A stretch of DNA of 64,000 nucleotides from Tianweitania aestuarii (GCF_018457165.1 NZ_JAFMNX010000005.1:124001-188000); one strand, 5' to 3'; shown: positions 9,070 to 18,899, numbered from the stretch's first letter. Numbers and translations: made by a program. The notes: generated from the sequence alone by a model not told the origin.

Positions 9070-9747
9070 CTTTCCGCAAGACATGTATGGCCGTTTGTGG
9101 CTGCGATGGCTGTTGTCGTCGTGGCCTCGAATATATTCGTCCAGTTCCCGCTGAACGGCCAGATCGGCCCGCTGGTTCTGGCCGATGTGCTGACCTGGGG
9201 CGCGTTCAGCTACCCCGTCGCTTTTCTCATCACCGACCTTGCCAACCGCCGCTATGGCCCGACGCTTGCCCGGCGCGTGGTGTTTGTCGGCTTTGCGGTG
9301 GCCATTGCCAGCTCGATCATCTTCCCGCCCTTGTTGTTTAAATGGGGATTGATCCCGTTCGCGCTCGAACCCGGCCGCATCATGCGGGTGGCGATCGCGT
9401 CCGGCGTTGCGTTTCTGATCGGCCAGCTACTCGATGTGTCGGTATTCAACCGGCTGCGCCAGGCATCCTGGTGGCGCGCGCCGATCGTTGCGTCCATCGT
9501 GGGCTCGATCCTCGATACGGCGATCTTCTTTTCGGTCGCCTTTGCACCGGTCTTCGCCTTTGTCGGTCCGAGCGAACCCTTCGCGCTGGAACATGCGCCC
9601 TTGTTCGGCCTGTTCGATCCGAGCGTTGCGCGCTGGATTTCCTGGGCGCTGGGCGATCTGACGGTAAAGCTGACCATTGCCGTTGTGGCGCTGATCCCGT
9701 ACCGGCTGATTTCCGCCCGTTGGTGGCCTCAGCCGCTGCCGGCCTGA
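9067..9747 (+). CDS. Queuosine precursor transporter (YhhQ/COG1738 family)
   Basis: A 226-residue inner-membrane protein with about six hydrophobic helices. It carries the family features LADVLTWGAFSYPVAFLITDL near residue 30, the conserved NRRYG after it, and GSILDTAIFFSVAF around residue 150. YhhQ imports preQ0 and preQ1 (precursors of the modified tRNA base queuosine), and relatives salvage queuine. The ATG at 9067 directly follows an A-rich tract and no clear Shine-Dalgarno sequence is visible, in agreement with control by the candidate preQ1 aptamer just upstream. Confidence 0.88.
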   Translation: MLSARHVWPFVAAMAVVVVASNIFVQFPLNGQIGPLVLADVLTWGAFSYPVAFLITDLANRRYGPTLARRVVFVGFAVAIASSIIFPPLLFKWGLIPFALEPGRIMRVAIASGVAFLIGQLLDVSVFNRLRQASWWRAPIVASIVGSILDTAIFFSVAFAPVFAFVGPSEPFALEHAPLFGLFDPSVARWISWALGDLTVKLTIAVVALIPYRLISARWWPQPLPA

Positions 9748-9765
9748 GACAGGTCTGGTTGCCGC

Positions 9766-10434
9766 TTGATCCCCTGGGAACATCTCGACAGCGCGCCGAT
9801 CCCCGACAGCAGCGAAACGCTGCGGTTGAAGCGGCGTGGCCGCGAATATTCGATCATGCTCGGCACCAACGAGCTGATGAACAGCCGCTTGTTCGGTTCG
9901 GAAGAAGCGTTGGCAAGGCTGCCGATTGAAAAGCTCGGCACACCAACACCCCACATCCTGATCGGCGGTCTCGGCATGGGCTTTACCCTGCGGGCCGCGC
10001 TGGCTGTGCTGCCGCCGCAAGCGAAAGTGACGGTCGCCGAACTCGTGCCGGCGGTGGTCGCCTGGGCGCGCGGGCCGATGGCGGAGGTGTTTGCGGGCTG
10101 CCTCGACGATCCGCGCGTTCAAGTTCATGAAGGCGATGTCAGCGCGCTGATCCGATCGGCACCGGCTGCCTACGACTCCATCCTGCTCGATGTCGACAAC
10201 GGGCCGGAAGGCTTGTCGCGGCCGGGCAATGACGGGCTTTATGATCCGCGCGGGCTGCAATTCGCCAAAACGGCCTTGCGGCCGGGTGGCGTGCTGTCCG
10301 TGTGGTCGGCCGCCCCCGATGCCGGTTTCACGCGGCGCTTGAAGAATGCGGGCTTCGGCGTCGAGGAAGCCAAGGTCAAGGCGCATCGCGGCAAGAGCGG
10401 GACGCGGCATGTGATCTGGCTGGCGGTGAAGTAG
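9766..10434 (+). CDS. Spermidine synthase-like methyltransferase-fold protein
   Basis: A 222-residue protein with the Rossmann-type fold of polyamine synthases. It shows ILIGGLGMGFTLRAAL (nucleotide-binding loop) near residue 65, VAELVPAVVAWA (acidic end of strand 2) near 90, and DSILLDVDNGPEG near 140, where aminopropyltransferases keep their catalytic Asp. It is shorter than true spermidine synthases and the N-terminal beta-sheet is reduced, so the substrate is uncertain. The start used is a TTG at 9766, because conserved sequence begins before the first internal ATG at 9856. It follows the transporter gene after 18 bases. Confidence 0.7.
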   Translation: MIPWEHLDSAPIPDSSETLRLKRRGREYSIMLGTNELMNSRLFGSEEALARLPIEKLGTPTPHILIGGLGMGFTLRAALAVLPPQAKVTVAELVPAVVAWARGPMAEVFAGCLDDPRVQVHEGDVSALIRSAPAAYDSILLDVDNGPEGLSRPGNDGLYDPRGLQFAKTALRPGGVLSVWSAAPDAGFTRRLKNAGFGVEEAKVKAHRGKSGTRHVIWLAVK

Positions 10435-10482
10435 GGGAGTAGGTCTCTCTTCTTCTCGACCGCTTTGCGTTCCTTTGCCTTC

Positions 10483-11481
10483 TCACTCAGCCTTGTAGAT
10501 AAACTCCAGGTAGATGTTGCGCTGGAGGATGGACTGGTTGTCGTCCGAGATCAGCGACACGCGCGTGGTTCCATCTGCGGCCTGCCAGATGTCCATGCCT
10601 TCCATATTGTCGATCTGGTAGCCCATATCCGCTTCCAGAAGCACTTCGCCATCGACGGTGGCGCCGGGCTTGATGCTGGCCGCGGACAGGCGGCGCAGGC
10701 GCATGGCGATGCCCGACGTGTAGGCGAAGCGGCGTTCCAGAATGAGGATGTCGCCATCGGGCAGAAACGCGCCGTCGGTGATGTCGAAGTTGTTGCTGCG
10801 ATGCACGAAGAAGATGCCCTTGCGCGGCCCGCTCAGCACGGAAGCGAAGATGTCGCCACGCTTGTTGAGGCTCATCTCCGACAAAGCGATGATGGCGCCG
10901 GCGAAAGGCCCGCTTTGGGGAGCAGCCATCACCGTTTCGAAGCCGCGATTGATCCGCAACTCGGTTTTCGGAATGAGGAAGTCGAGGTTGCGGATCTGCT
11001 TGCCCATGGTGCCGGTCTCAAGACGGTATTGCGAGATGCGGTGCTGACGCTCGAAGCCGACGGTGGCAATGCCATCGGCAATCGCGAGGCTTTCGGCATC
11101 CACCAGGCGCTTGTCCTGGGTGATTTCGCCGTCCGGGCCGGTCATCGGCTCCATCGTGAAGTCGGTCATGCCGGTGGGGCGTTTTTGCGCATCGCGCTCG
11201 ATGCGACCGAAATACCAGTAGCCGTTATCCGTCACCCCGGCGAAGCGTGTGCCGGGTTCGGTGAAGCGGAAGGCGGAGAAGCTGCCGAACAGGGGATGGC
11301 GCGATACGAGTTCAAGGCCGCCGACAAAGGTCAGCGTGCCAAAACTCGGTTCTCCGCGCCCGATGCGGAACTCCGTGATCGGGCGGCTTCGCACCGCCAT
11401 GTCCTCGCTTTGAGCGGAGGCGGAAACCAGAAAGGGCAGAAAGAGTGCGAGGCCGAGCAGGCCTGAAAGAATGCGCCTCAC
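10483..11481 (-). CDS. Secreted esterase-like/phytase-like beta-propeller protein
   Basis: A 332-residue protein with a signal peptide ([24 protein letters not shown]). The rest matches the 'esterase-like activity of phytase' family: [35 protein letters not shown] near residue 80, [10 protein letters not shown] near 125 and MEGMDIWQ near the end. Such proteins form a propeller, and the substrate is generally unknown. The start is a GTG at 11481, which overlaps the TGA of cobT by four bases, so it is probably translated from the cobST transcript. No direct link to cobalamin is evident. Confidence 0.8.
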   Translation of the reverse strand: MRRILSGLLGLALFLPFLVSASAQSEDMAVRSRPITEFRIGRGEPSFGTLTFVGGLELVSRHPLFGSFSAFRFTEPGTRFAGVTDNGYWYFGRIERDAQKRPTGMTDFTMEPMTGPDGEITQDKRLVDAESLAIADGIATVGFERQHRISQYRLETGTMGKQIRNLDFLIPKTELRINRGFETVMAAPQSGPFAGAIIALSEMSLNKRGDIFASVLSGPRKGIFFVHRSNNFDITDGAFLPDGDILILERRFAYTSGIAMRLRRLSAASIKPGATVDGEVLLEADMGYQIDNMEGMDIWQAADGTTRVSLISDDNQSILQRNIYLEFIYKAE

Positions 11482-13391
11482 CCTGCGCGCCGCAGCCCGC
11501 GTCCTGTCGCCTGACCGCCGCCGCGCCCGCGCATCGATTCTTCGCTGAACAGCGAAGCGAGCTGCTCGGTCATGGCGCCGGCCAGTTCTTCGGCATCGAC
11601 GATGGTGACGGCGCGGCGATAATAGCGCGTGACGTCATGGCCGATGCCGATCGCCAGAAGCTCGACCGGCGAGCGGGTTTCGATCAGGTCGATGACACCG
11701 CGCAAATGGCGTTCGAGATAGTTGCCGGGGTTCACCGACAGGGTGGAATCGTCCACCGGCGCGCCATCCGAAATCATCATCAGGATCTTGCGCTGTTCGG
11801 GCCGCGCCATCAGGCGCTGATGCGCCCAAAGCAGCGCTTCACCGTCGATGTTTTCCTTGAGCAAGCCTTCGCGCATCATCAAACCGAGATTGCGTCGGGC
11901 GCGCCGCCAGGGTGCATCGGCGGATTTGTAAACGATGTGACGCAGATCGTTGAGGCGGCCGGGATTGGCCGGCTTGTTCTGCTTCAGCCATTGTTCGCGC
12001 GACTGACCGCCCTTCCAGGCGCGGGTCGTAAAGCCGAGGATCTCGACCGACACGCCGCAGCGCTCCAGCGTGCGGGCCAGAATATCGGCGCAGGTGGCGG
12101 CAACGGTGATGGGCCGTCCGCGCATCGAACCGGAATTGTCGAGCAGCAGCGTCACCACCGTGTCGCGGAAGTTGGTGTCGCGCTCCTGCTTGAAGGACAG
12201 CGGCTGCATCGGGTCGATCACCACGCGCACCAGGCGCGCGGGGTCGAGATAGCCTTCCTCGAGGTCGAAGTCCCAGGAGCGGTTCTGCTGCGCCATCAAA
12301 CGCCGCTGCAGGCGGTTGGCGAGACGGCCCACCACGCCCTGCAGGTTGACCAGCTGCTTGTCGAGAAAGGCGCGCAGGCGATCGAGCTCTTCTTCGTCGC
12401 AGAGCTCTTCGGCACCGACCATCTCGTCAAAGGCCTGGGTGAAGACCTTGTAGTCGATCGTGCGTTCGAACTGGTTGAAGGCGTTTTCGGGACGGCGCGT
12501 TTCGCCCGGCGTTTCCGAGTCGAGATCGTCGGATTCGGACTGGTCGTCGGCAGCGGTCGCGGCCGCTTCGCTTTCGCCGGCTTCCTGCTCGTCGCTCGAC
12601 GCATCGGCTTCTTCGGATTGGGATTCCTGCGAGCCGGATTCGTCCTCGCCGCCTTCTTCCCCGCCCTCGTCGCCCTGCGGCTCGTCGCTGTCGTCCTCGT
12701 TGTTGTCTTCGGTCTGATCGTCGTCGCCGATGTCTTCGGCCATGTCCATGGACACGAGCATGTCGCGCACGAGGCGCGCAAAGGCGTTCTGGTCGTCGAG
12801 ACTGTCGACGAGACCTTCGAGATTACCGCCGGCCTTGTCTTCCACCCAGCCGCGCCAAAGATCGACCACGCGCTCGCCGCTCGGCGGGACGGCGCGACCG
12901 GTGAGCTTTTCGCGCACCATCATCGCAACCGCTTCCTCGATCGGGGCATCGTCGCGGCTCGATACGTCGGCGAAATTCGCCTTGGCGTATTTGTCTTCCA
13001 GCATGGATGTCAGATTGTCGCCGACACCCTTCATGGCCCGCGCACCGATCGCTTCCACGCGCGCTTGTTCCACGGCATCGAAGATCGCGCGCGCCTGCCG
13101 GCCGTCCGGCGCGAGGCGATTGTGGATCGCGCTGTCATGGCACGCCTTGCGCAGCGCCATGGAGTCGCCAAGGCCGCGGGTCACCGCGATGTCGTTGATC
13201 GAGGCCTTCTTAGGCAATTCCGGGAGGCGGGCGCGCTGCCCGGCCAGCGCCGGTTTGTCCTTGGCAAAGGAGACTTCAAGCTCGTTGTCGCCGGCCAGAG
13301 CGCGCATCGTCACCGTCACGGCGCGGCGAAACGCATCGCCCTCGCTGCCGTTCTTGGTTTTTGCGCGTGAATTGTCGCCGGGACCTGCCAT
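11478..13391 (-). CDS. cobT: Aerobic cobaltochelatase subunit CobT
   Basis: A 637-residue subunit that, with CobN and CobS, inserts cobalt into hydrogenobyrinic a,c-diamide using ATP. The N-terminal part is the CobT domain. Residues of roughly 215-300 are an extremely acidic Asp/Glu/Ser linker ([16 protein letters not shown] and following). The C-terminal part is a von Willebrand A domain with the MIDAS motif DNSGS in [13 protein letters not shown]. The start ATG at 13391 gives [11 protein letters not shown], the usual CobT beginning; the open frame upstream is discarded. It lies eight bases after hicB, so cobS, the hicA remnant, hicB, cobT and the phytase-like gene look like one transcription unit. 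Confidence 0.95.
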   Translation of the reverse strand: MAGPGDNSRAKTKNGSEGDAFRRAVTVTMRALAGDNELEVSFAKDKPALAGQRARLPELPKKASINDIAVTRGLGDSMALRKACHDSAIHNRLAPDGRQARAIFDAVEQARVEAIGARAMKGVGDNLTSMLEDKYAKANFADVSSRDDAPIEEAVAMMVREKLTGRAVPPSGERVVDLWRGWVEDKAGGNLEGLVDSLDDQNAFARLVRDMLVSMDMAEDIGDDDQTEDNNEDDSDEPQGDEGGEEGGEDESGSQESQSEEADASSDEQEAGESEAAATAADDQSESDDLDSETPGETRRPENAFNQFERTIDYKVFTQAFDEMVGAEELCDEEELDRLRAFLDKQLVNLQGVVGRLANRLQRRLMAQQNRSWDFDLEEGYLDPARLVRVVIDPMQPLSFKQERDTNFRDTVVTLLLDNSGSMRGRPITVAATCADILARTLERCGVSVEILGFTTRAWKGGQSREQWLKQNKPANPGRLNDLRHIVYKSADAPWRRARRNLGLMMREGLLKENIDGEALLWAHQRLMARPEQRKILMMISDGAPVDDSTLSVNPGNYLERHLRGVIDLIETRSPVELLAIGIGHDVTRYYRRAVTIVDAEELAGAMTEQLASLFSEESMRGRGGGQATGRGLRRAG

Positions 13392-13399
13392 GTGCTTGT

Positions 13400-13669
13400 T
13401 TATTCCGCTGCTATGGGATGGTGCGTGGCGTTGGGAATGATATCGCCATCGTGGATCGCTGCTTCTGCCCATTCCAGCGCTGCCGACCTTACATCAGCGA
13501 TGGCGGTGATCTCGCTTTCGCCGTCGCCTGTGCAACCGGGCAGTGCCGGAATGGTTGCCAACCAACCGTTGCCTTCTTCAGCGTCGAGCGGTCTCAAAAC
13601 AATTTCATAAGCGGCGGGATCAAAGATCGATCCGTCAGCCGTTACGAGTCGTCTGGCATTGTCGATCAT
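13400..13669 (-). CDS. HicB-type antitoxin
   Basis: An 89-residue protein with the HicB partial RNase H-like fold: [18 protein letters not shown] near residue 35, then [16 protein letters not shown]. In HicAB modules this protein neutralises the HicA mRNA-cutting toxin and often represses the operon through an added DNA-binding domain. No clear helix-turn-helix or ribbon-helix-helix tail is seen here. Its ATG overlaps the last codons of the hicA remnant (ATGA), as expected for a toxin-antitoxin pair. The toxin partner carries a premature stop, so this antitoxin may be orphaned. It sits between cobS and cobT. Confidence 0.82.
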   Translation of the reverse strand: MIDNARRLVTADGSIFDPAAYEIVLRPLDAEEGNGWLATIPALPGCTGDGESEITAIADVRSAALEWAEAAIHDGDIIPNATHHPIAAE

Positions 13670-13902
13670 GATCCGCCTGCCTTGTCCAGGAACTCAACCA
13701 GCATGACAATATAGATCGGCTTGATCGGTCAGCGAGCCGGTATCGTCAACCTTGCGCCTTCATGCGGATTGCCGATCTTGAAGTGCGATCCACTTGAAGG
13801 CTTTCTGCATTCCAAGCCGGCTTCACGGCAGGCTTTTTCAACATCACCGATCTGCCAATCCGCTTTCGGATTGGCGCGAATTCGCTCGATGGTTTTTCCC
13901 AC
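13666..13902 (-). pseudogene. HicA-type toxin interrupted by an in-frame TGA
   Basis: Reading from a GTG at 13902 gives VGKTIERIRANPKADWQIGD, then CREAGLECRKPSSGSHFKIG with the catalytic His of HicA in GSHFK. It continues through RLTIPAR and then hits TGA at 13731-13729. The same frame goes on with PIKPIYIVMLVEFLDKAGG and ends at 13666, overlapping the hicB start. The family normally has Arg-Pro-Ile-Lys-Pro at the break, so a CGA to TGA change explains it. The 57-residue product would keep the His but lack the last beta-strand and helix. I call it a pseudogene. Confidence 0.78.
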
Positions 13903-13916
13903 CAGAGCATCAGCGC

Positions 13917-14906
13917 TTAGCCCAGTACCGCGTTGGCAGCGCTTTCCGGCAGTTCCTCGCCGAAGGCGCGCTGATAGAATTCGGCGACCACCGCGCGTTC
14001 CAGTTCATCGCACTTGTTGAGGAAGGTGAGGCGGAAGGCGAAGCCGACGTCGCCGAAGATTTCAGCATTTTCGGACCAGGTGATTACCGTACGGGGGCTC
14101 ATCACGGTCGACAGATCGCCATTCATGAAGGCGGAGCGGGTCTGATCGGCAACGCGCACCATGCGGCTGACGATCTCGCGGCCCTTGTCGTTCTGGTAGT
14201 GCTTGGCCTTGGCCAGAACGATCGCGACTTCTTCGGCATGCGGCAGGTAGTTCAGCGTGGTGACGATCGACCAGCGGTCCATCTGCGCCTGGTTGATCTG
14301 CTGCGTGCCATGATAAAGGCCGGTGGTGTCGCCGAGGCCGACCGTGTTGGCGGTGGCAAACAGGCGGAAAGCCGGATGCGGGCGAATGACGCGGCTCTGG
14401 TCGAGCAGGGTGAGCCGGCCCGAGGCTTCCAGCACGCGCTGGATCACGAACATCACGTCCGGACGGCCGGCGTCGTATTCGTCGAACACCAGCGCGACAT
14501 TATGCTGATAGGCCCAGGGCAGGATGCCGTCACGAAACTCGGTGACCTGCATGCCATCCTTCACCACGATCGCATCCTTGCCGACGAGATCGATGCGGCT
14601 GACATGGCTGTCGAGATTGACGCGGATACAGGGCCAGTTGAGGCGTGCGGCGACCTGCTCGATATGGGTCGACTTGCCGGTGCCGTGGTAGCCCGAGACC
14701 ATCACGCGGCGATTGAAGGCAAAGCCCGACAGGATGGCCAGCGTGGTCTGCTGGTCGAACAGATAATCCGGATCGATATCCGGCACATGCTCGGTTCGAG
14801 TGGAATAAGCAGGCACCACCATCTGGGACTCGAAACCGAACGTGTCCTTCACCGACACGGTGGTATCCGGAAGATTGGCGCTGTCGCGGTCGAGCTTGTC
14901 CATCAT
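13917..14906 (-). CDS. cobS: Aerobic cobaltochelatase subunit CobS
   Basis: A 329-residue AAA+ ATPase (MoxR-related) that forms the ATP-driven ring of cobaltochelatase with CobT. The Walker A motif is GYHGTGKS near residue 72, Walker [11 protein letters not shown] near 135, and sensor-type residues follow in [12 protein letters not shown]. Two ATGs in a row occur at 14906 and 14903; the second has the better distance from the GGAGG ribosome-binding site. Its stop lies just 14 bases before the start of the hicA remnant. Confidence 0.95.
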   Translation of the reverse strand: MMDKLDRDSANLPDTTVSVKDTFGFESQMVVPAYSTRTEHVPDIDPDYLFDQQTTLAILSGFAFNRRVMVSGYHGTGKSTHIEQVAARLNWPCIRVNLDSHVSRIDLVGKDAIVVKDGMQVTEFRDGILPWAYQHNVALVFDEYDAGRPDVMFVIQRVLEASGRLTLLDQSRVIRPHPAFRLFATANTVGLGDTTGLYHGTQQINQAQMDRWSIVTTLNYLPHAEEVAIVLAKAKHYQNDKGREIVSRMVRVADQTRSAFMNGDLSTVMSPRTVITWSENAEIFGDVGFAFRLTFLNKCDELERAVVAEFYQRAFGEELPESAANAVLG

Positions 14907-15074
14907 GCCTCCAGGCGGGGCTCAGGTGATCCCCAAGCGCGCTCGCCGTCCTTCATCTCTTTCAATGCCGGTTTTTCTTAAACCAGCTTCTCCGTCGGTG
15001 GGAATTAAAAAACGCTGTGCCAGCCTATCTAAGGCGCTGGCGCAAGGTTGCCAGCCGCCGACACCACGCGCGCT

Positions 15075-15695
15075 TCAATCGCAATAACCGGCCTGCTTGA
15101 GCAGCTTGTAGGCCTGCAGAACTTCGCGCAGCGTGTCTTCGGAAGCGCGATCACCGTTATTGGAATCCGGGTGATGCTTCTTCACCAGCGCCTTGTAGCG
15201 CGCCTTGACCTCCTTGGAGGTGGCCTTCACCGTCAGGCCGAGCGTCGTCAACGCCTTGGCTTCCAGCGGCTTGGCCTTGCGCTCCTGCGGTGCCGTCGCG
15301 CCCGTTCCGAACACGTTATAGGGATCGCGCATCCGGTAGTAACCGGCGCGGCCCGAGCGCATCTGGGACACGTCGGGCGAAGAACTGGCCGCACCCGTTG
15401 CCGTTCCCATCTTCCAGGTCGGACGATGGCCGGTCATCGCTTCCTTCTGGAAACGCGCGACATCGCTGTCCGGCACGCCCGAGAAGTAGTTGAAGCTCTT
15501 GTTGTATTCGCGCACGTGATCGATGCAGAAGCGGAAATACTCGCCTTCACGCATGCGCCCGACCGGCGCGCGATGCGTGCCCGGCTGATTGCATCCGTCC
15601 CACTGGCAACACGGCGCCTGGGATTGGGTGGCGGCAGCAGCCTTCTTGTCCGGGCGGATGCGCAGTTTCTCGAAAGATTTCGAATAGTTCGTCAT
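15075..15695 (-). CDS. J-domain protein (C-terminal DnaJ domain)
   Basis: A 206-residue protein. The J domain is at the C-terminus (about residues 145-206): LGLTVKATSKEVKARYKALV, then KKHHPDSN with the HPD tripeptide that stimulates Hsp70 ATPase. The N-terminal half has CCQWDGCNQPGTHRAP and FRFCIDHVREYN, a conserved Cys/His arrangement of the alphaproteobacterial family. The start ATG at 15695 (MTNYSKSFEKL) was chosen because conserved sequence starts there. It is divergent from bolA and upstream of cobS, a placement common in Rhizobiales. Confidence 0.88.
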   Translation of the reverse strand: MTNYSKSFEKLRIRPDKKAAAATQSQAPCCQWDGCNQPGTHRAPVGRMREGEYFRFCIDHVREYNKSFNYFSGVPDSDVARFQKEAMTGHRPTWKMGTATGAASSSPDVSQMRSGRAGYYRMRDPYNVFGTGATAPQERKAKPLEAKALTTLGLTVKATSKEVKARYKALVKKHHPDSNNGDRASEDTLREVLQAYKLLKQAGYCD

Positions 15696-15857
15696 GGGTC
15701 GTCGTACTGTCTCCAAGCGCTGAAGTATGCGAGCTTCGCGCGACGATACAAGAATTGACATTTGCGATTTGTAGCCCAGAACCCTGCTTCGACATGCGCC
15801 GCAACGGAAAGCGCGCCGGGTCTGGATCAGACGCAGATATGGGAGCGATGAGGTTCG

Positions 15858-16142
15858 ATGTCCATCCAAGAAAAGATCGAAAGCAAGCTTACGCAGGCGC
15901 TTCAGCCGGAGCGGCTCGCAGTTATCAACGAAAGCCACCTTCATGCCGGCCATCAGCCGAGCTTCAACGGTTCGGGCGAAACGCACTTTCGGGTGCGGGT
16001 CGTTTCAGCCAAATTCGACGGCCTGAGCCGGATCGAACGGCACCGGATGGTCAACGAGCTTCTGGAAAACGAGCTGGCGGTCGACAAGGTGCACGCCCTG
16101 GCGATCGAGCCCGCCGCACCGGGCGAGGCGACGCGCTGGTAG
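15858..16142 (+). CDS. BolA family protein
   Basis: A 94-residue protein of the BolA fold. It shows the N-terminal helix MSIQEKIESKLTQAL, then INESHLHAGH with the His that can ligate a [2Fe-2S] cluster, THFRVRVVSAKFDG, and HRMVNELLENE leading to HALAIEP. BolA proteins pair with monothiol glutaredoxins in iron-sulfur cluster handling, and some act as transcription factors. It is divergent from the J-protein gene and convergent with the PIN toxin gene, whose stop abuts it at 16143. Confidence 0.92.
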   Translation: MSIQEKIESKLTQALQPERLAVINESHLHAGHQPSFNGSGETHFRVRVVSAKFDGLSRIERHRMVNELLENELAVDKVHALAIEPAAPGEATRW

Positions 16143-16541
16143 TCACCAAATCGTCTTGACGAAGGGATAGTCCAGGATCTTCGTGTCGGCGGTGAGCAGC
16201 GGCATGTCGAGCAGGCGTGCCGTTGCGACGATCAGTCTGTCTGCCGGATCGCGGTGAAACGGCTCCGGCAGACGGTTGGCCTCGACGGCGATGCGGTTGT
16301 CGATCGGGATGAAGTGCAGGAACATCATCGCTTCGACGCGAGATCGCCAAGCGGCGAAGCCTTCTTCCAGGGTGATGCGGTTTTGACTGTCCAGGAGCGC
16401 TACCTCCCACATCGTCATAGCGGAGACCTTCACCGCTGCTACCGCGCGTGCGCTCTCAAACAGTCCAGAAGCTGCTTCACTCACCCGATATGATTGACCT
16501 GTCGTCCACCAAAGCAGAACATGCGTGTCGATCAGGATCAC
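16143..16541 (-). CDS. PIN-domain ribonuclease toxin (VapC-like)
   Basis: A 132-residue PIN domain. The acidic active-site residues are visible: LIDTHVLLWW near the N-terminus, MWEVALL near residue 45, DPADRLIVATA near 95 and LLTADTKILDYPFV near the end. VapC-type toxins cut tRNA or rRNA. The start is placed at the GTG at 16541, which overlaps the antitoxin stop by four bases (GTGA); a TTG at 16556 is possible but sits too close to its GAGGA. It is encoded after its antitoxin on the minus strand, in line with aroB. Confidence 0.88.
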   Translation of the reverse strand: MILIDTHVLLWWTTGQSYRVSEAASGLFESARAVAAVKVSAMTMWEVALLDSQNRITLEEGFAAWRSRVEAMMFLHFIPIDNRIAVEANRLPEPFHRDPADRLIVATARLLDMPLLTADTKILDYPFVKTIW

Positions 16542-16801
16542 TTGAGGGCTTCCCAATCCTCCTCGCCCACGGAATCGAAGGGCCGATCATATTTCGTCAG
16601 GCTACCCCGCAAACGCGCCAAGATAGCATCGTCGTGCCGACGCATCTCCTCGGTATAAGTCGAGGGGCGTTCAATCGTCTTCAACTCGAAGACGGTCTTC
16701 CCGCCCTCTGTCACCATGATGGTCTCACCATGGCGCTCAGCGGAATCGAGCAGTTCAGCCGTCCTGTCTTCGAAATCCTTGCGGGTGACGTGAATGGTCA
16801 T
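16538..16801 (-). CDS. Phd/YefM-type antitoxin
   Basis: An 87-residue protein beginning MTIHVTRKDFEDRTAELLDSAERHGETIMVTEGGKTV. This is the Phd-like fold, which binds DNA with the N-terminal half and wraps the toxin with its C-terminal tail. The start ATG at 16801 was chosen at the conserved beginning. It lies 47 bases after the aroB stop and overlaps the PIN-toxin gene, so the pair may be read through from aroKB as well as from its own promoter. Confidence 0.82.
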   Translation of the reverse strand: MTIHVTRKDFEDRTAELLDSAERHGETIMVTEGGKTVFELKTIERPSTYTEEMRRHDDAILARLRGSLTKYDRPFDSVGEEDWEALK

Positions 16802-16848
16802 GGCGCTCCATCCCTCAGCTTTCATCGCAAGGATAATACAGGCTGCGC

Positions 16849-17976
16849 CTATCTTCCAGCCAGTGCGTCCTGCAGGAAGGCGAGGACTTCGGAGGCGGGA
16901 ACATCCCTTGCGATGAAGCTTTGGCCGATGCCGTGGGTGAGGATGAAGGTCAGGGCGCCGCGGGAGACTTTCTTGTCCTGCGCGATGAAGGCGAGGAGCT
17001 TTTCGGCGTCGGGCAGACCGCCTGGAACATCGGCGAGCGTGGTTGGCAGGCCGACCGCCTTGAGATGCGTTTCGACGCGAATGGCGTCGTCGGGGCTTGC
17101 CTGGTTGAGGCGGGCGGAGAAGCGGTGCGCCAAGGCCATGCCGATTGCAACGCCTTCGCCATGAACGAGGCGGGCGCTGTCATAGCCGGTGGCCGCTTCC
17201 AGCGCGTGGCCGAAGGTGTGGCCGAGGTTGAGCAGAGCGCGATTGCCGGTTTCGTACTCGTCGCGGGCAACCACATCGGCCTTGGCCTGGCAGGATGCGG
17301 CAATGGCTTCGCTGCGGGCCGAACCGCCTGAAAAGATGTCGCGCCAGTTGGCTTCCAGCCAGGCAAAGAAGTCTGGCTTGTCGATCAGGCCGTATTTGGC
17401 GACTTCGGCATAGCCGGCGCGGAATTCGCGCTCCGACAGCGTGTCGAGGGCGGAGGTGTCGGCCAGAACGAGGCGCGGCTGGTGAAACACGCCGACGAGG
17501 TTCTTGCCTTGCGCGGTGTTGATGCCAGTCTTGCCGCCGACGGAGGAATCAACCTGCGCCAGAAGCGAGGTCGGGATCTGGATGAACTGCATGCCGCGGC
17601 GCACGATGCCTGCCGCAAAGCCCGCGAGATCGCCGATCACGCCGCCGCCGAGCGCCACAACGGCATCGCCGCGTTCGAGCCGTGCATCGAGAATGGCGCC
17701 GACGGTTTGCTGCAGATGATCGAAGCTCTTGGTTTTTTCGCCGGCCGGCAGGATCAAGGCCGCATGGCCTATACCGGCTTCGTCCAGCGACGCCTGTAGC
17801 CGTGCGAGATGACCGGCGGCGGCAACGTTCTCGTCGGTGACGATCGCCACGCGGATGCCGGGCAGGCGCGCCTGGATCTCGGCGCCGGCACGGTCGATCA
17901 GTCCATCGCCGATCAGGATGTCATAGGTGCGGGTGTCGAGACCGACGGTGACGGTGCGGATCGAAGGGGAGATCAT
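16849..17976 (-). CDS. aroB: 3-dehydroquinate synthase
   Basis: A 375-residue enzyme of the shikimate pathway that converts DAHP to 3-dehydroquinate using NAD and a divalent metal. It shows the NAD-binding block [14 protein letters not shown], then [44 protein letters not shown] (metal/substrate region, about residues 105-150) and the His-rich [11 protein letters not shown] near 245. Length is normal. Its ATG overlaps the aroK stop by four bases, so both are made together. Confidence 0.97.
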   Translation of the reverse strand: MISPSIRTVTVGLDTRTYDILIGDGLIDRAGAEIQARLPGIRVAIVTDENVAAAGHLARLQASLDEAGIGHAALILPAGEKTKSFDHLQQTVGAILDARLERGDAVVALGGGVIGDLAGFAAGIVRRGMQFIQIPTSLLAQVDSSVGGKTGINTAQGKNLVGVFHQPRLVLADTSALDTLSEREFRAGYAEVAKYGLIDKPDFFAWLEANWRDIFSGGSARSEAIAASCQAKADVVARDEYETGNRALLNLGHTFGHALEAATGYDSARLVHGEGVAIGMALAHRFSARLNQASPDDAIRVETHLKAVGLPTTLADVPGGLPDAEKLLAFIAQDKKVSRGALTFILTHGIGQSFIARDVPASEVLAFLQDALAGR

Positions 17977-18569
17977 GATGCGGATGCGGTCCTGCGGGGC
18001 GCGAGGTCGAGAAAGCGGTCGAGCGCTTCGATCACTTCGCCGGTGATCACTTCACGCTTTTCGTCGCGGCTTTCGATGGTGAGATCGGACTGCGCGTAAG
18101 TGGGATAGCGATCGTCCATCAGCTTGGCCATCGTTGCGCGCGGATCGGCGGTCTTGAGCAGGGGCCGTGTCTGCCGCTTGGATACGCGCTCCATGAGAAC
18201 GTCGAGATCGGCCTTCAGCCACACGGAAATGCCGTGTTCGGCCACAACCGCGCGCGTTTGTTCATTCATGAAAGCGCCGCCGCCGGTGGACACGATGCCG
18301 GCACCTTCGCGCACCAGACGCTCGATCACGCGATGTTCCAGAGCGCGGAATTCCGGCTCGCCGTAGCGCTCGAAGAGTTCCGGTACGGAAAGGCGCGAAA
18401 CGGTTTCGATTTCATGGTCGCTGTCGACGAAGGGGAGGTCGAGCGCCTGCGCGACGCGACGGCCGATCGAGGTTTTTCCGGCGCCCATGAGGCCGACAAA
18501 CACGATTGCGCGCGAGCCCAGCCGGCTGACGATCTGGTTGCGCAAAGGCGATTCGGCTAAAACAGTCAT
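17973..18569 (-). CDS. aroK: Shikimate kinase
   Basis: A 198-residue P-loop kinase that phosphorylates shikimate at the 3-OH. Walker A GLMGAGKT is at residues 26-33, the substrate-binding DSDHEIE near 52, [12 protein letters not shown] near 78, the GGGAF loop near 98, and the lid Arg in KRQTRPLL near 135. The start ATG at 18569 (MTVLAESP) was chosen over longer frames because about 20 residues before the P-loop is normal for this group. First gene of aroK-aroB. Confidence 0.96.
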   Translation of the reverse strand: MTVLAESPLRNQIVSRLGSRAIVFVGLMGAGKTSIGRRVAQALDLPFVDSDHEIETVSRLSVPELFERYGEPEFRALEHRVIERLVREGAGIVSTGGGAFMNEQTRAVVAEHGISVWLKADLDVLMERVSKRQTRPLLKTADPRATMAKLMDDRYPTYAQSDLTIESRDEKREVITGEVIEALDRFLDLAPRRTASAS

Positions 18570-18731
18570 TTCGGCTCCTTGTTGCGGCGACAAGCACCGC
18601 AAAACGCCGATTGCGTCAAGCGCCGAAGGCGAACTCCCCCTCCTCTTGGAGGTCATGCAGCCTTGCCACGGGCGCAACCGCGGCGGATAAGGTCGAACTG
18701 ACTCGGATCGATTAATCGAGGCTGCCTGTTT

Positions 18732-18899
18732 ATGCCGACTTTGTTCCGGTTCGTGACCGTGATCGCCATCCTGGTTGCGCTTGTTTATGCGGCGATGTTT
18801 GCCTTGGCGACCTTCGTGTCGCCGCGGCAAACACAGATGGTGGTGCCGGTTCCGATCGATCAGCTCGACCGCAATGCCGTGTCGTCGCCAACCCCATGA
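18732..18899 (+). CDS. Small single-pass membrane protein of unknown function
   Basis: A 55-residue reading frame starting [20 protein letters not shown]. One hydrophobic helix covers about residues 6-28 and is followed by a Pro/Gln-rich polar tail ([17 protein letters not shown]). Small proteins of this type are found directly before xerD in Rhizobiales, to my recollection. It lies in the divergent space between aroK and xerD, and its stop is just ahead of the xerD ATG at 18910, so translation may be coupled. Function is not known. Confidence 0.65.
   Translation: MPTLFRFVTVIAILVALVYAAMFALATFVSPRQTQMVVPVPIDQLDRNAVSSPTP

Noticed and set aside
12490-12730. Low-complexity Ser/Asp/Glu-type repeats suggesting a separate gene
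   Set aside because: It is the acidic linker of CobT, a normal feature of that protein.
11445-13370. 641-codon plus-strand open frame
   Set aside because: Exactly antisense to cobT, a certain gene; long antisense frames arise from high-GC codon use, and the translation has no family features.
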